DNA of 64,000 bases from positions 1-64,000 of the forward strand of contig JABTUM010000003.1 in the NCBI GenBank assembly GCA_015075375.1, written 5' to 3'. The DNA comes from Planctomycetota bacterium. GTDB lineage: Bacteria > Planctomycetota > SZUA-567 > H5-PLA8. The notes beneath the pieces are model-generated. The model was not told where the DNA came from. It saw only the letters and a list, made by a program, of their open reading frames with translations, and made no database searches. Below, in pieces: positions 7,938 to 15,832 of the stretch. How positions within the stretch are numbered: the first letter of the stretch is position 1; every line of letters starts with the position of its first letter. A program made the translations under genes and the position numbers.

Positions 7938-9463
7938 AGCCGGATACCTTCTTCAACATGTTCGCCGAACTCGCGGATACACCCAATGCAGTACCGCGAA
8001 TGCGCCGGCTCATTCTGGACTTAGCCGTGCAAGGTAAGCTAGTAGTGCAGGAACCCAAAGATGAGCCCGCTGAAGAGCTGTTGAAGCGCATCCAAGCCGA
8101 GAAAGCGCGTCTGGTTAAGTTGGGCGAAATCAAGAAACAAGAACAACTCCCCGCAGTCGCTGAAGATGCTATTTCGTTCTCACTTCCTGCCGGATGGGCA
8201 GCTTCACAGCTTGGCGATGTTGCTGTTTGCCTCGATTACATGCGCGAGCCCATCAACGGAACAGAGCGAGATCTTCGCATCGCGGGAAAAGTGGAGGCCG
8301 AGCTATATCCCTATTATGGTGCTACGCAACAGCAAGGCTGGATCGACGACTATATCTTCGACACTGAACTCGTTCTTCTAGGCGAGGACGGTGTTCCGTT
8401 CTTTGATGACCTTCGGCCGAAGGCGTATCTGATTTCAGGGAAGACCTGGGTAAACAACCATGCCCATGTTTTTCGCGGTATCCTCGTTTCCAACTCATTC
8501 GTGATGCACTGGCTCAACTCGTTCGACTACACGGGACGGGTCGCAGGTTCAACTCGCTCCAAGTTAAACCAAGCAAAGGCTGTAGACATCCCAATTCCCC
8601 TCCCGCCCCTCGCCGAGCAGAAGCGGATCGTGGCGAAGGTGGATGAGTTGATGGGGTTGTGCGACCGGCTGGAGGCGCAGCAGGCGGAGCGGGAGAGCCG
8701 GCACGCGGCGTTGAGCCGCGCTGCCCTGGCCCGCTTTGCCGACGCCCCCACCCCGTCGAACCTGACCTTCCTCTTCCACAAGTCTTACACCATCGCCCCC
8801 GCCGACCTCCGCAAATCCATCCTCACCCTCGCCGTCCAAGGTGGTCTTTCGCCGGGTTCATCGGACCCGGCGGAGTGGTCAACTGTTACGATGGAAGAAG
8901 TATGCGATCTCATCACAGACGGCGAGCACGCCACTCCACAACGAATTCCGTCAGGGGTTCCGTTGGCGACAGCGAAGAACGTGCGAGATGGTTTTCTTGA
9001 CATGGCTCACACCGACTACGTCGCACCAGAGACCGCCGAGAAGTGCTGGAAGCGATGCAAGCCGAAGCACGGGGACATCCTCATGGTTTGCGTAGGTGCA
9101 ACAACGGGAAGAGTGTGTCTTGTAAAAAACCCTCCGGATATGGTGTTGGTCAGGAGCGTTGCTCTTCTCCGTCCAAGCACGAAGCGCATCGAAGGCACGT
9201 TTTTGGATTTATTTCTTCGTAGCCCATCAGGGCAGATGCAAATCTGGGGCGGAGTTCGCCAGAATGCACAGCCCTGCCTTTATCTAGGCAAGATGAGCGC
9301 GTTCACGATTCAACTCCCACCCCTCGCCGAACAACGCCGCATCGTTGCCAAGGTGAAACAACTGATGGCCTGGGTGGACGCGCTGGAAGCGCAACTCGCC
9401 GCCTCCCGCGCTTCGGGCGAGAAGCTGCTGGAGGCAATAGTTGGTGAGCTTGTTACGCATTAG
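7934..9463 (+). CDS. hsdS: Type I restriction enzyme, S (specificity) subunit
   Basis: HsdS reads the two halves of the recognition site with two target recognition domains (TRDs). The tandem layout is clear: ILDLAVQGKL near residue 30 and ILTLAVQGGL near 297 open the halves, and PPLAEQKRIVAKV (about 224) and PPLAEQRRIVAKV (about 462) begin the helical conserved regions that close them. The TRDs between these repeats are visibly more AT-rich than the conserved regions, as expected where TRDs are swapped by recombination. The 509-aa length is complete. The recognition sequence cannot be deduced. Confidence 0.95.
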   Translation: MKPDTFFNMFAELADTPNAVPRMRRLILDLAVQGKLVVQEPKDEPAEELLKRIQAEKARLVKLGEIKKQEQLPAVAEDAISFSLPAGWAASQLGDVAVCLDYMREPINGTERDLRIAGKVEAELYPYYGATQQQGWIDDYIFDTELVLLGEDGVPFFDDLRPKAYLISGKTWVNNHAHVFRGILVSNSFVMHWLNSFDYTGRVAGSTRSKLNQAKAVDIPIPLPPLAEQKRIVAKVDELMGLCDRLEAQQAERESRHAALSRAALARFADAPTPSNLTFLFHKSYTIAPADLRKSILTLAVQGGLSPGSSDPAEWSTVTMEEVCDLITDGEHATPQRIPSGVPLATAKNVRDGFLDMAHTDYVAPETAEKCWKRCKPKHGDILMVCVGATTGRVCLVKNPPDMVLVRSVALLRPSTKRIEGTFLDLFLRSPSGQMQIWGGVRQNAQPCLYLGKMSAFTIQLPPLAEQRRIVAKVKQLMAWVDALEAQLAASRASGEKLLEAIVGELVTH

Positions 9464-9478
9464 GCGAAAGGGTGCTTT

Positions 9479-11056
9479 GTGAATGCAGAAGAAATACTTA
9501 AAAATCTATCTCAATTAAGCATCCGGATCGCCGCATCTGAAGTACCAAACAATATAAGCCCAATCCCTTGGCTGAAGGCACTTAATAAAGATGGATTGGC
9601 TTCATTATTTGCCGCTGAGGAACTTCTTTGGGATTGTCCTGAGTCTAAAGGGTTAGTCCATAGGTGTCTTGATGCATATAATAACCGACAGTGCGATGAC
9701 ATAAAAGACAATCTGCCATTTGAATTGAATCAACTTATGCTTTATATACAAAATCCACCGAGAATTAAGCGAGATGGTATTCGCATTGCCTCGAAATCTG
9801 ACAAGGTTAAGCTACGTGAGATTCTTATAAAATACATAAGTGCCGATGGGATGAATGCTTGGGGTCCGATGCGGGAAGCCGAACTATTGTTGGTTGAATG
9901 GCTCAAAAGGAATAAGCATCCACTTTCCGTTTTGCTGATTGGTGATACAGCCGATCAATTGGCTGCGCGCAAATGGCTTGAGGAATTAGATTCTGATCCC
10001 GTCCAAGCCGACGAGGCGGATCTGTCGTTTCAAAATTATGTTGTTTTCGTAGACGTGTGCTCGTACTCGACTTTTCCTATAGAGCAGCAGGTTAGAGTCG
10101 TAAGGCACCTACGTGATTCCATAAGGGCAAGCCTTGACAAACTAGAGTTTGAGCTAGATGGAAATTGCGTTGCGCTTCCAACAGGAGATGGGATGGCAAT
10201 TTGCCTCTTTGACTCTACGCCCGAGAAGCTCGCCGATCTTAGCCTCGACCTTCTTTCTCGCGTCTTGGAAAGCAACGACGGATATGAAATCAGAGTTGGA
10301 CTTAATTACGCCAATGACAAGAAGTACACGGATATAAACGGTCGGATCAATGTGGCTGGCTTAGGGATAAACTATGCAGCGCGCGCCATGAGCAAAGCTT
10401 TGCCAGGGCATATCCTGACAACAAAGCATTTAGCAGACGAGCTTGAAGGCAGGGAACGTTTTCGAGGAAAGCTCCTGCCGATTGGGCCTCAAGAGGTTAA
10501 GCACGGCGTTTGTATGGATCTTTTTTTGCTATGCCCAGACGTGACCGACGCCAAGGTTGTAGGTGAGGGGTACGCAATGGCTTCGGGTCACACAATAGAC
10601 AAATCTGGTGACGATGAAACTGACTATATAGAAATTGACGGCATTACCGAAAGCGAGATTGACTGCCTGCTTAAAATTGCAACTACCCCATATAGCGGAG
10701 GAGTTAACAAGTTTACGCTTAGGCGGTCAGGCCGCGAAGGTGAACTATTGCGCGAAAAAGTTCACAGACTAATAAATCTGGATTTTATGAGAGACGAACA
10801 TGATAGCTATAGGTTTACGGGACTTGGATGGAGATATGTGGAACAGATTAGGCGCTCCATGACACTCACGGCAATTATCGAGCTTCGCAATGAGTCGGGT
10901 CTCGCCGAGATCAGATCTGTAAGAAATCGGATTGGAATGAGCGCACCATTAGAGGATCGGAATTTTGACGTGATTCTTGACCAAATGCTAAATAGGAAAA
11001 TGATTGAGTTGGTGCCGGATGAAGGAGAAGCCAAATTTATTAGGATTAGGCAGTAG
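9479..11056 (+). CDS. Class III nucleotide cyclase domain protein, 525 aa
   Basis: It starts at GTG 9479, 15 bp after hsdS. Residues about 185-330 form a class III cyclase domain: VVFVDVCSYS supplies the first metal aspartate (about 191), PTGDGM the second (about 236), and GLGINYAARAM the Asn and Arg that position ribose and phosphates. The substrate base cannot be read. The N-terminal 180 residues are helical and unassigned. The C-terminal about 120 residues (ITESEIDCLLKIATTPYS onward) look like a winged-helix domain. No membrane segment. It is much more AT-rich than the restriction genes. Pycsar anti-phage systems use related cyclases to make cCMP or cUMP, but no obvious effector gene follows, so a defence role is inference. 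Confidence 0.75.
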   Translation: MNAEEILKNLSQLSIRIAASEVPNNISPIPWLKALNKDGLASLFAAEELLWDCPESKGLVHRCLDAYNNRQCDDIKDNLPFELNQLMLYIQNPPRIKRDGIRIASKSDKVKLREILIKYISADGMNAWGPMREAELLLVEWLKRNKHPLSVLLIGDTADQLAARKWLEELDSDPVQADEADLSFQNYVVFVDVCSYSTFPIEQQVRVVRHLRDSIRASLDKLEFELDGNCVALPTGDGMAICLFDSTPEKLADLSLDLLSRVLESNDGYEIRVGLNYANDKKYTDINGRINVAGLGINYAARAMSKALPGHILTTKHLADELEGRERFRGKLLPIGPQEVKHGVCMDLFLLCPDVTDAKVVGEGYAMASGHTIDKSGDDETDYIEIDGITESEIDCLLKIATTPYSGGVNKFTLRRSGREGELLREKVHRLINLDFMRDEHDSYRFTGLGWRYVEQIRRSMTLTAIIELRNESGLAEIRSVRNRIGMSAPLEDRNFDVILDQMLNRKMIELVPDEGEAKFIRIRQ

Positions 11057-11072
11057 CCGCGAGGCGAACTTT

Positions 11073-11432
11073 TTAGTAGGCGAGATGCGGCAGCCTGCCC
11101 GCGTCGAGGTTGGCGCGGTGCTCCTGCATCTTATCGTGGACCACTTCGTCCATCGCGTCTGCCTCGGACTCGCCTTGCGCGATGCGTCGGTTGAAATCCG
11201 CTTCCTCATCCAGATCGATAATGCCGAAATCGAGGCCGGGGACGTTCGAGTGCGCGGAGGATACGTTCCCGCCTTCGAGGATCACGACGACTTGCGGGCG
11301 GTCACCTTCCGGCGGGAAGTACGGGGCGAGGATCTCGGCGGCGCGGATCACGTGCGCTTCGTCGTAGTCGCCCAGCACTTCGCCGAGTAGCTTACGCGCG
11401 GCCTGCATGGAAAGGGTTTCGGGCTGGCTCAT
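11073..11432 (-). CDS. Hypothetical protein, 119 aa
   Basis: AAGGAAGAAG precedes the ATG. An acidic cytoplasmic protein (KLLGEVLGDYDEAHVIRAAE, then EGGNVSSAHS and DEEADFNRRIAQGE). No family recognised. It converges on the cyclase gene, ending 16 bases from it, and opens the run of short minus-strand genes. Confidence 0.65.
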   Translation of the reverse strand: MSQPETLSMQAARKLLGEVLGDYDEAHVIRAAEILAPYFPPEGDRPQVVVILEGGNVSSAHSNVPGLDFGIIDLDEEADFNRRIAQGESEADAMDEVVHDKMQEHRANLDAGRLPHLAY

Positions 11433-11484
11433 GGTATCCTTCTTCCTTTGCGGTGCGGTGGCTAACTAAGGCCGGGAGCGGAGC

Positions 11485-12000
11485 ATGGCTCGCGTAATTG
11501 ATGCGGTGCCTACGTCTTTCGAGGTGGCGCCCTTCGGCGGTCAATGGTTTGCATGGGCGGAGATCGCCGCATGCTTCTGGCCCGGCCGGAGCCGTCGCGC
11601 CGATAAGGTCAACCCCAAGCTGGCGCCGGTCCGTGAGCTGGGCGGGGTCTATTGCTTCGCGTGGTCGCCCCAAGCGCCGCCTCTGATAGATCCAAAGGCT
11701 CCCCAAGTGAAGTACATAGGCGAAACCCGTTCGTTCCTGCGTCGCATGGGGCAGTTCGGCCACTCCGCAGGCTTCTGGAATAAGCGCCAGGATGGGCACT
11801 CGGCCGGCTGGCGCTGGCCCGAGGGGCGAACGGAATGTGCCTGGGTCGCCTTTTTCCCAGTCGGGCAAGGTTTGCTGCCTCATCTAGCCTCGGGCATGAG
11901 GCATTGGATGGAAGCGGTGGCCTTGGAAGAGCACCGGCTGGCGAATGGTCGGCTTCCCGAAGTCAACGAGCCTGGCTCCGGTGTCGTAGCCTTCGATTAA
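11485..12000 (+). CDS. GIY-YIG-like endonuclease domain protein, 171 aa
   Basis: GGVYCFAWS near residue 53 and VKYIGET near 75 match the two short strands that name the GIY-YIG nuclease fold. An Arg-rich helix (RSFLRRMGQF) follows and a Glu-containing helix (EAVALEEHRL) stands near residue 150 where the catalytic Glu would be. The fold occurs in restriction enzymes, homing nucleases and repair enzymes; here a stand-alone small protein in a mobile element suggests a DNA-processing role. It is one of few plus-strand genes in the block and has its own promoter region. Confidence 0.6.
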   Translation: MARVIDAVPTSFEVAPFGGQWFAWAEIAACFWPGRSRRADKVNPKLAPVRELGGVYCFAWSPQAPPLIDPKAPQVKYIGETRSFLRRMGQFGHSAGFWNKRQDGHSAGWRWPEGRTECAWVAFFPVGQGLLPHLASGMRHWMEAVALEEHRLANGRLPEVNEPGSGVVAFD

Positions 12001-12063
12001 CGATTTCGCGAGCTTCAAGCCGTTTCCAACCGTTTGGCCGCGCTTCGGGGCGTTTGCGGCCAA

Positions 12064-12285
12064 TCAGTCGTCGTAAGCGTGCGATCCCGATTGAAGTTCT
12101 CGCTCGTACTGGAAGCGACTGGTCGCGAGGATGCCTCGGAAGCTGAGGCCCATGTCGTCGGCTAGATGGCGCAGGTCGGTCACGAGCCCGGCGATGGCTT
12201 GATCGCGCTCCAGCTCATCGAGCGCTTCGTGTTCATTGAGTAAGCGGAGCAGTTCGCGCTTAAGGCCGCGGTTCCCGTGCTTCAT
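12064..12285 (-). CDS. Hypothetical helical protein, 73 aa
   Basis: GGGAG lies 12 bases before the ATG. Predicted all-helical and charged (LLRLLNEHEALDELERD). Overlaps the end of the preceding gene by 26 bases, which suggests coupled translation. Function unknown. Confidence 0.55.
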   Translation of the reverse strand: MKHGNRGLKRELLRLLNEHEALDELERDQAIAGLVTDLRHLADDMGLSFRGILATSRFQYERELQSGSHAYDD

Positions 12286-12532
12286 GGCTACAGGCTCCCT
12301 TCAGGAACGCATCGATCGCCTTGTGCGTGTGCTTAATGCCGAACTGCTTGCAGGTGCGTTTGATCGCGGCGCTGTCGTGGCAGAAAGACCGATCCTTGAT
12401 TGCCGCTCGCATGCGCTCCACGACGGCGGGTACGCGATCGGCTCCGTAGGCGTACTGATCGGGCATCTCGCGGACGCAGTCGGTCAGGTGCTTCTTGTAG
12501 GCTTCCATCCATTCGTCGAGGCGGAGCATCAT
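12260..12532 (-). CDS. Hypothetical protein, 90 aa
   Basis: Its ATG overlaps the stop of the upstream gene (ATGA at 12529-12532), typical of coupled genes. It holds three Cys and several His residues without a clear zinc pattern (CREMPDQYAYG, CKQFGIKHTHK). Unknown family. Confidence 0.55.
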   Translation of the reverse strand: MMLRLDEWMEAYKKHLTDCVREMPDQYAYGADRVPAVVERMRAAIKDRSFCHDSAAIKRTCKQFGIKHTHKAIDAFLKGACSHEAREPRP

Positions 12533-12777
12533 TCGTCGCCCTCTTCTTCCTCGTCGGCCAGTTCGGCCAAGTCGGAGACGTGCTCGGCGGATGCGCCTTC
12601 CGGGTACGAAACCTGCTGCTCGCCGGCCAGTACGGCGACGATCACGCGATCGGATTCGCGGTACATCTGCGCATAACCAAGAGCGGCATCCTGCGGAGAG
12701 ACCGCGTAAATGAATTCCGCGAGGGACGCTCTACTCGTCTCGTCGAAGGCGATAACGGTGAAAGGCTTATGCTTCAT
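12529..12777 (-). CDS. Hypothetical protein, 82 aa, very acidic tail
   Basis: GGGAG stands five bases before the ATG at 12777; a GTG six bases upstream is the alternative. The N-terminal part looks like a small alpha/beta fold (KPFTVIAFDETSRASLAEFI), and the C-terminus is a run of acidic residues (LADEEEEGDE), as seen in DNA-mimic or adaptor proteins. No function assigned. Confidence 0.6.
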   Translation of the reverse strand: MKHKPFTVIAFDETSRASLAEFIYAVSPQDAALGYAQMYRESDRVIVAVLAGEQQVSYPEGASAEHVSDLAELADEEEEGDE

Positions 12778-12787
12778 GGGCACTCCC

Positions 12788-12937
12788 TCAATGCCGCTGT
12801 GTGGCGGCGGTTCGCCGCTTGGGACGCTGAATCAGCCCGCACTGCAGGCAGGTGAACTCGTCGCCCTTCACGGTGTGCTTCTGGGTGGACTTGCAAGCCG
12901 CGCAGTAGCGCAGGTCCGTGGTTCGCGGGCGGCTCAT
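12788..12937 (-). CDS. Small zinc-ribbon protein, 49 aa
   Basis: Two CxxC knuckles (CAACKSTQKHT and CLQCGLIQRPKR) separated by 15 residues form a classic zinc ribbon with a basic tail, so it may bind nucleic acid. It ends 10 bases before the next gene, and GGGAG inside that gap is the next gene's ribosome binding site. Confidence 0.6.
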   Translation of the reverse strand: MSRPRTTDLRYCAACKSTQKHTVKGDEFTCLQCGLIQRPKRRTAATQRH

Positions 12938-12940
12938 CGG

Positions 12941-13039
12941 TCACGCTCCCATCAGTAGTCGGATCAGGCCGGCCACCGCGGCGAGAACGCACGCCACTCC
13001 GATCACTAGCAGGACTAGATCTCGTTCGGGTCGTTTCAT
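12941..13039 (-). CDS. Single-pass membrane peptide, 32 aa
   Basis: The frame encodes MKRPERDLVLLVIG and then one hydrophobic helix ending in RLLMGA: a positive N-terminus and one membrane span. GAGG lies eight bases upstream of the ATG. It ends three bases before the zinc-ribbon gene. Very small, but its fit into the operon supports it. Confidence 0.45.
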   Translation of the reverse strand: MKRPERDLVLLVIGVACVLAAVAGLIRLLMGA

Positions 13040-13059
13040 GTGTTTGCCTCGAATGATTA

Positions 13060-13139
13060 CGGACGGGCCGGAATCGCACCGGCTGTGTGGGCGAGCCGTT
13101 TGGTACGGATAAAGCCACAGACGTATGACCCAAAGTCCG
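13060..13139 (-). tRNA. Weak tRNA-like sequence, Trp-like anticodon
   Basis: On the minus strand CGGAC pairs with GTCCG as a five-base acceptor stem, and GCCGG with CCGGC closes a T-arm-like loop TGCGATT. A stem of three to four pairs carries loop TACCAAA, which would place CCA as anticodon. Against it: position 33 is A rather than T, the loop lacks the T at position 55, the acceptor has two mismatches, and the length (80) needs extra bases. It may be a decayed tRNA just upstream of a small gene. Confidence 0.25.
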
Positions 13140-13190
13140 CGCGTCACTGTCCGCGCCGCCGTCCGATCGGTGTATGTGGGCCTGAGCGCA

Positions 13191-13218
13191 GGAAGAAACC
13201 GGCGCGGCCAAGCGCCGG
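13191..13218 (-). terminator. Rho-independent terminator
   Basis: On the minus strand the 7-bp stem CCGGCGC/GCGCCGG is followed by TTTCTTCC. It closes the gene that ends at 13300; the 80 bases between them show nothing else. Confidence 0.6.
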
Positions 13219-13299
13219 CTCACTGCGGAGTGGGTACTGCGTGGAGGTGAGGCAGGCTACTTCGGGGCAAACGTCGCCTGCGCCCAGGCCCTCGGTGCT

Positions 13300-13989
13300 T
13301 CAGTCCTCGTTCGTGTCGCCGGCCTCGTGCTCGTGTTCGGCCGGCTCGTCGTGCTTGGTTCGCGCCGCCTTGGGTTCGGGCAGGCGGGCGGGCGTGAGGT
13401 ACAGGGCCGACTGGCCCAGCCCTACGCGGAACGCTTCGGCGGCTTCGCGGGTTCCGAACGCGATGGCCTTGCGCCACTGGCGGGTGGCGTTCGCGCCGTC
13501 GGCGTGCAGGTAGTCGCGCGTATTGAAGCGCAACGACCAGGGCATCCCGCCGTCTTCGGCCCTCTCGACCCGGTGGAGCTTGGGTTTCTTGCGGGCCGGG
13601 CGGTCGTAGTAGGCGCGGATCTTCTCGATCCACGAAGGATCCACACTATCCAGCGCGGCGCTCGCCGACTTGAATCGGTTGCTCGAGTGCAGCGCGATGC
13701 CGGGCTGGATCGGGTGGTTTGTGGGGCGCAGGCGAGCGACCGGGCGGCCGCACGAATCGACGTAGCTGAACCACGCCGACTTGCCGGACTCGACCTCGCG
13801 GATCTCGCGGCGCTGGGCCTCGATCTCCCGGCGCTGGGCGTCCCGCAGCGCCTTCAGTTCGGCCGCATGCTTGCGCGCCGCGGCGGCTTGCTCGCGGGCG
13901 CGGCGGTCCGCGTCCTTGGACGCCTGGACGGCCTTGTTGACGGACTCCCGGCCGAGCGCTTGGCCGAGCACGTTCTGCATCACGATCAT
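13300..13989 (-). CDS. Hypothetical protein with N-terminal coiled coil, 229 aa
   Basis: AGGAG eight bases before ATG 13989 fixes the start. Residues about 15-70 are a long charged helix (RRAREQAAAARKHAAEL, QRREIEAQRREIREVESG) that should form a coiled coil. The rest has a small-domain character (SAWFSYVDSCGRPVARL, WSLRFNTRDYLHADG, FGTREAAEAFRVGLGQ) and an acidic His-containing tail. Function unknown. It has its own promoter-like element (14015-14045) and terminator, so it is probably expressed as a single gene. Confidence 0.7.
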   Translation of the reverse strand: MIVMQNVLGQALGRESVNKAVQASKDADRRAREQAAAARKHAAELKALRDAQRREIEAQRREIREVESGKSAWFSYVDSCGRPVARLRPTNHPIQPGIALHSSNRFKSASAALDSVDPSWIEKIRAYYDRPARKKPKLHRVERAEDGGMPWSLRFNTRDYLHADGANATRQWRKAIAFGTREAAEAFRVGLGQSALYLTPARLPEPKAARTKHDEPAEHEHEAGDTNED

Positions 13990-14014
13990 CTGGATTCTCC
14001 TGACCTCGTGGTTG

Positions 14015-14045
14015 ACGCTACCCAATGCTTGTGATGAATCGCAAT
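14015..14045 (-). promoter_or_regulatory. Repeated promoter-like element, copy B
   Basis: Shares with 86-116 the minus-strand pattern TTGC, five variable bases, ATCACAAGCAT, one base, GGGTAGCGT. It ends 25 bases before the start codon of the coiled-coil protein gene, which supports a promoter or operator role. Confidence 0.5.
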
Positions 14046-14075
14046 TCCGGGCGCGCGAAAAATGGAAGCCGGAAG

Positions 14076-14264
14076 TTACGACGCGAGTTGGTCGGCCTTC
14101 TCGAGCCAGCGTTCGGCGCCTACTTCGTCGCCGCGTTCGGCGGCCTGCGCGGCGAATTCGAGGCATTCGGCCGCTTCGAGCATCCGCGCGAGGTTCTGCT
14201 GCTCGGCACGGCGGCGGGTCCGGCGTGCGCGGCGGCGCAGGTCGGCGTGGAAACAACGGGGCAT
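14076..14264 (-). CDS. Hypothetical basic protein, 62 aa
   Basis: AGGAG seven bases before the ATG. The N-terminus is arginine-rich (RRRARRTRRRAEQQ), followed by a helical segment (ARMLEAAECLEFAAQAAERG). Possibly nucleic-acid binding. Lies directly after the terminator at 14279. Confidence 0.55.
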   Translation of the reverse strand: MPRCFHADLRRRARRTRRRAEQQNLARMLEAAECLEFAAQAAERGDEVGAERWLEKADQLAS

Positions 14265-14278
14265 CGCGGTACTCCTAA

Positions 14279-14305
14279 CAAAAAGCCCCGCCGGATTGGC
14301 GGGGC
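14279..14305 (-). terminator. Rho-independent terminator
   Basis: On the minus strand GCCCCGCC/GGCGGGGC with a five-base loop is followed by TTTTT. It ends the operon 15337-14369. Confidence 0.8.
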
Positions 14306-14368
14306 ACGGGACGACGGCGGGCCGTCCGGTTCGGAGCCTGATCGCAGGCCCCGGCCCGGAGGGTCCGG

Positions 14369-14698
14369 CTACTCCTTAACCCACTTGGTCCGGGCGGCGT
14401 AGGTCGCGCCCGTATCCAGGTTCACCACCATGGCAGGCGCTTCGGCGAAGATGTCGTCGTGGGCGAACTCGACGGCCCTGTCCTGCGCACCCCGCAGCGT
14501 ATCGTAGGCTGGATAGATGAAATGCTTGAAGCCGCCCTCGTCGTAATGGTGGAGCGTGACCGCAGCGTACCGTTGAATCTCCTGTTTTCCGGACAGGTAC
14601 GGGCGCAGATCCTCCTCCACGTCCTTGTCGTAGCGCTCCGGGTTCACGTCGAGCTTCCGGAGCAGACTTCTTAGCCGCTTAAGCCTGTTCTTTTGCAT
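14369..14698 (-). CDS. Hypothetical protein, 109 aa
   Basis: AAAGGAG precedes the ATG. A basic N-terminus (KNRLKRLRSLLRKL) is followed by a mixed fold (FKHFIYPAYDTLRGAQ, PAMVVNLDTGATYA). Unknown family. It overlaps the end of the upstream gene by 20 bases and is followed by a terminator, so it is the last gene of a coupled set. Confidence 0.65.
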   Translation of the reverse strand: MQKNRLKRLRSLLRKLDVNPERYDKDVEEDLRPYLSGKQEIQRYAAVTLHHYDEGGFKHFIYPAYDTLRGAQDRAVEFAHDDIFAEAPAMVVNLDTGATYAARTKWVKE

Positions 14699-14960
14699 GT
14701 GCCAGAACTCCTTTCTCCTTGGGGATGCGCTTCAAATCCGGCAGCCAGATCAGCTTCCAGCGGTAGCAGTTGATCGTGGCTTCGCGCGCGCCCTTGCGCG
14801 GCTTCCACATGCCCCACGGGAAAATGGCGTAAAGGTTCTTCGCGCGGAGATCGTTGTAGACGCGCACCTCGGTCGCATAGGCTAGTGGCACATACTTGCG
14901 GAGAATCGGATCCCGCGACGGCTCTTTGCGCGCGTACTTCTTGAGCAGCTTGGAGCGCAT
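14679..14960 (-). CDS. Hypothetical basic protein, 93 aa
   Basis: AGGAGG lies seven bases before ATG 14960. The N-terminus is rich in Lys and Arg (RSKLLKKYARKEPSRD), followed by an aromatic-rich core (YNDLRAKNLYAIFPWGMW, NCYRWKLIWLPDLKRI). Unknown function; it starts three bases after the end of the upstream gene. Confidence 0.65.
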   Translation of the reverse strand: MRSKLLKKYARKEPSRDPILRKYVPLAYATEVRVYNDLRAKNLYAIFPWGMWKPRKGAREATINCYRWKLIWLPDLKRIPKEKGVLAHAKEQA

Positions 14961-14962
14961 GG

Positions 14963-15337
14963 CTAAACCTCCTGGAGGTGCGCCTTCAGCGCAGCGCCGG
15001 CGAGTTGCGCGGCTTCGAAGTGATCGGCGCAGGCTTGCGCGATCCGGCCGTCCTCGTCCTTGAACATTCCACTCATTTGATCGATCTGCGTGCGCATGGC
15101 GTCCATGGCGCCGAGGCAAGCGGACAATGCGGCGTAGGGATCGGGACGGACGTTCGGTTCGGGCGAGACGTTTTCGCCCAGCTTCAGAAGCGCGGTTCGC
15201 GCGGCGCTCGCGGCGAGCATCAGCGCGGTTTGCGAGTTCACGGTGGCCGGACTTCCGAGCGTGGAAATCGAACTGGCGTGCCACTCGATCACGCTGGTCA
15301 GGCCCTTGCGCGCGGCTTCGCGTTCGGGGTCGGTCAT
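14963..15337 (-). CDS. Hypothetical helical protein, 124 aa
   Basis: AAGGAG precedes the ATG. Predicted all-helical, Ala-rich (ALMLAASAARTALLKLG, ADHFEAAQLAGAALKAHL) without membrane segments. The first gene after the terminator at 15392, so probably with its own promoter. No family recognised. Confidence 0.65.
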   Translation of the reverse strand: MTDPEREAARKGLTSVIEWHASSISTLGSPATVNSQTALMLAASAARTALLKLGENVSPEPNVRPDPYAALSACLGAMDAMRTQIDQMSGMFKDEDGRIAQACADHFEAAQLAGAALKAHLQEV

Positions 15338-15391
15338 GGGATCGGTTCTCCTTGCCCTGCCATCGTCAGCGCCGGTGGGGCAGTTCCGGCG

Positions 15392-15419
15392 AAAAGGGGC
15401 CGATCGACCGGCCCCTTTT
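15392..15419. terminator. Bidirectional rho-independent terminator
   Basis: The 11-bp stem AAAAGGGGCCG/CGGCCCCTTTT has a six-base loop and has A and T tracts on both sides, so it can work on either strand. It separates the gene at 15505 from that at 15337. Confidence 0.8.
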
Positions 15420-15442
15420 TCGGCTATCGCCTTGCGATTGAA

Positions 15443-15463
15443 CTACACGCTCTTGACGCGCAT
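15443..15463 (-). other. Six-codon mini-ORF with strong ribosome binding site
   Basis: AAAGGAGG is followed seven bases later by ATG and the codons for MRVKSV, then TAG. The terminator at 15392-15419 lies 24 bases on. A strong ribosome binding site on a six-codon frame before a terminator recalls leader peptides, or the remnant of a lost gene. Confidence 0.3.
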
Positions 15464-15504
15464 GCGGCACCTCCTTTCATGGCTAGGGTTGGCTGCAACG
15501 ACGC

Positions 15505-15687
15505 TCAGGAAGCTTTCTTGGCCGGTGGCTGGTAGGTGCGCTGCATGCAGGCGGTGTAACCTTTCTCCTGCAGGCGGCGCGCGACGTGGTAGGCCCACGC
15601 GACCTCGTCGGTGGATCCGAGGTCGAGCTTGAGGCCGCGGCGATACAGCGTGACGTGGTGCTTCGGGACCGGCCCGGTGGGCGGCAT
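15505..15687 (-). CDS. Hypothetical basic protein, 60 aa
   Basis: AGGAG precedes the ATG. It reads PKHHVTLYRRGLKLDLG and DEVAWAYHVARRLQEKG, a probable beta hairpin plus helix, with a Lys-rich tail. Unknown function. Confidence 0.6.
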   Translation of the reverse strand: MPPTGPVPKHHVTLYRRGLKLDLGSTDEVAWAYHVARRLQEKGYTACMQRTYQPPAKKAS

Positions 15688-15832
15688 AGGCGGTGCTCCT
15701 GATAGGCTTTGGGGAAAGCCGAGTTTACTACGGAGACGAACTGGTAAAGGCGGGGGACTTAACGCTATCGCCCCCTTGACCCGGTGGTAAAAATCTGAAA
15801 TGTTATGTTAGAGGTCGCGGAGGGCTAGAAGC

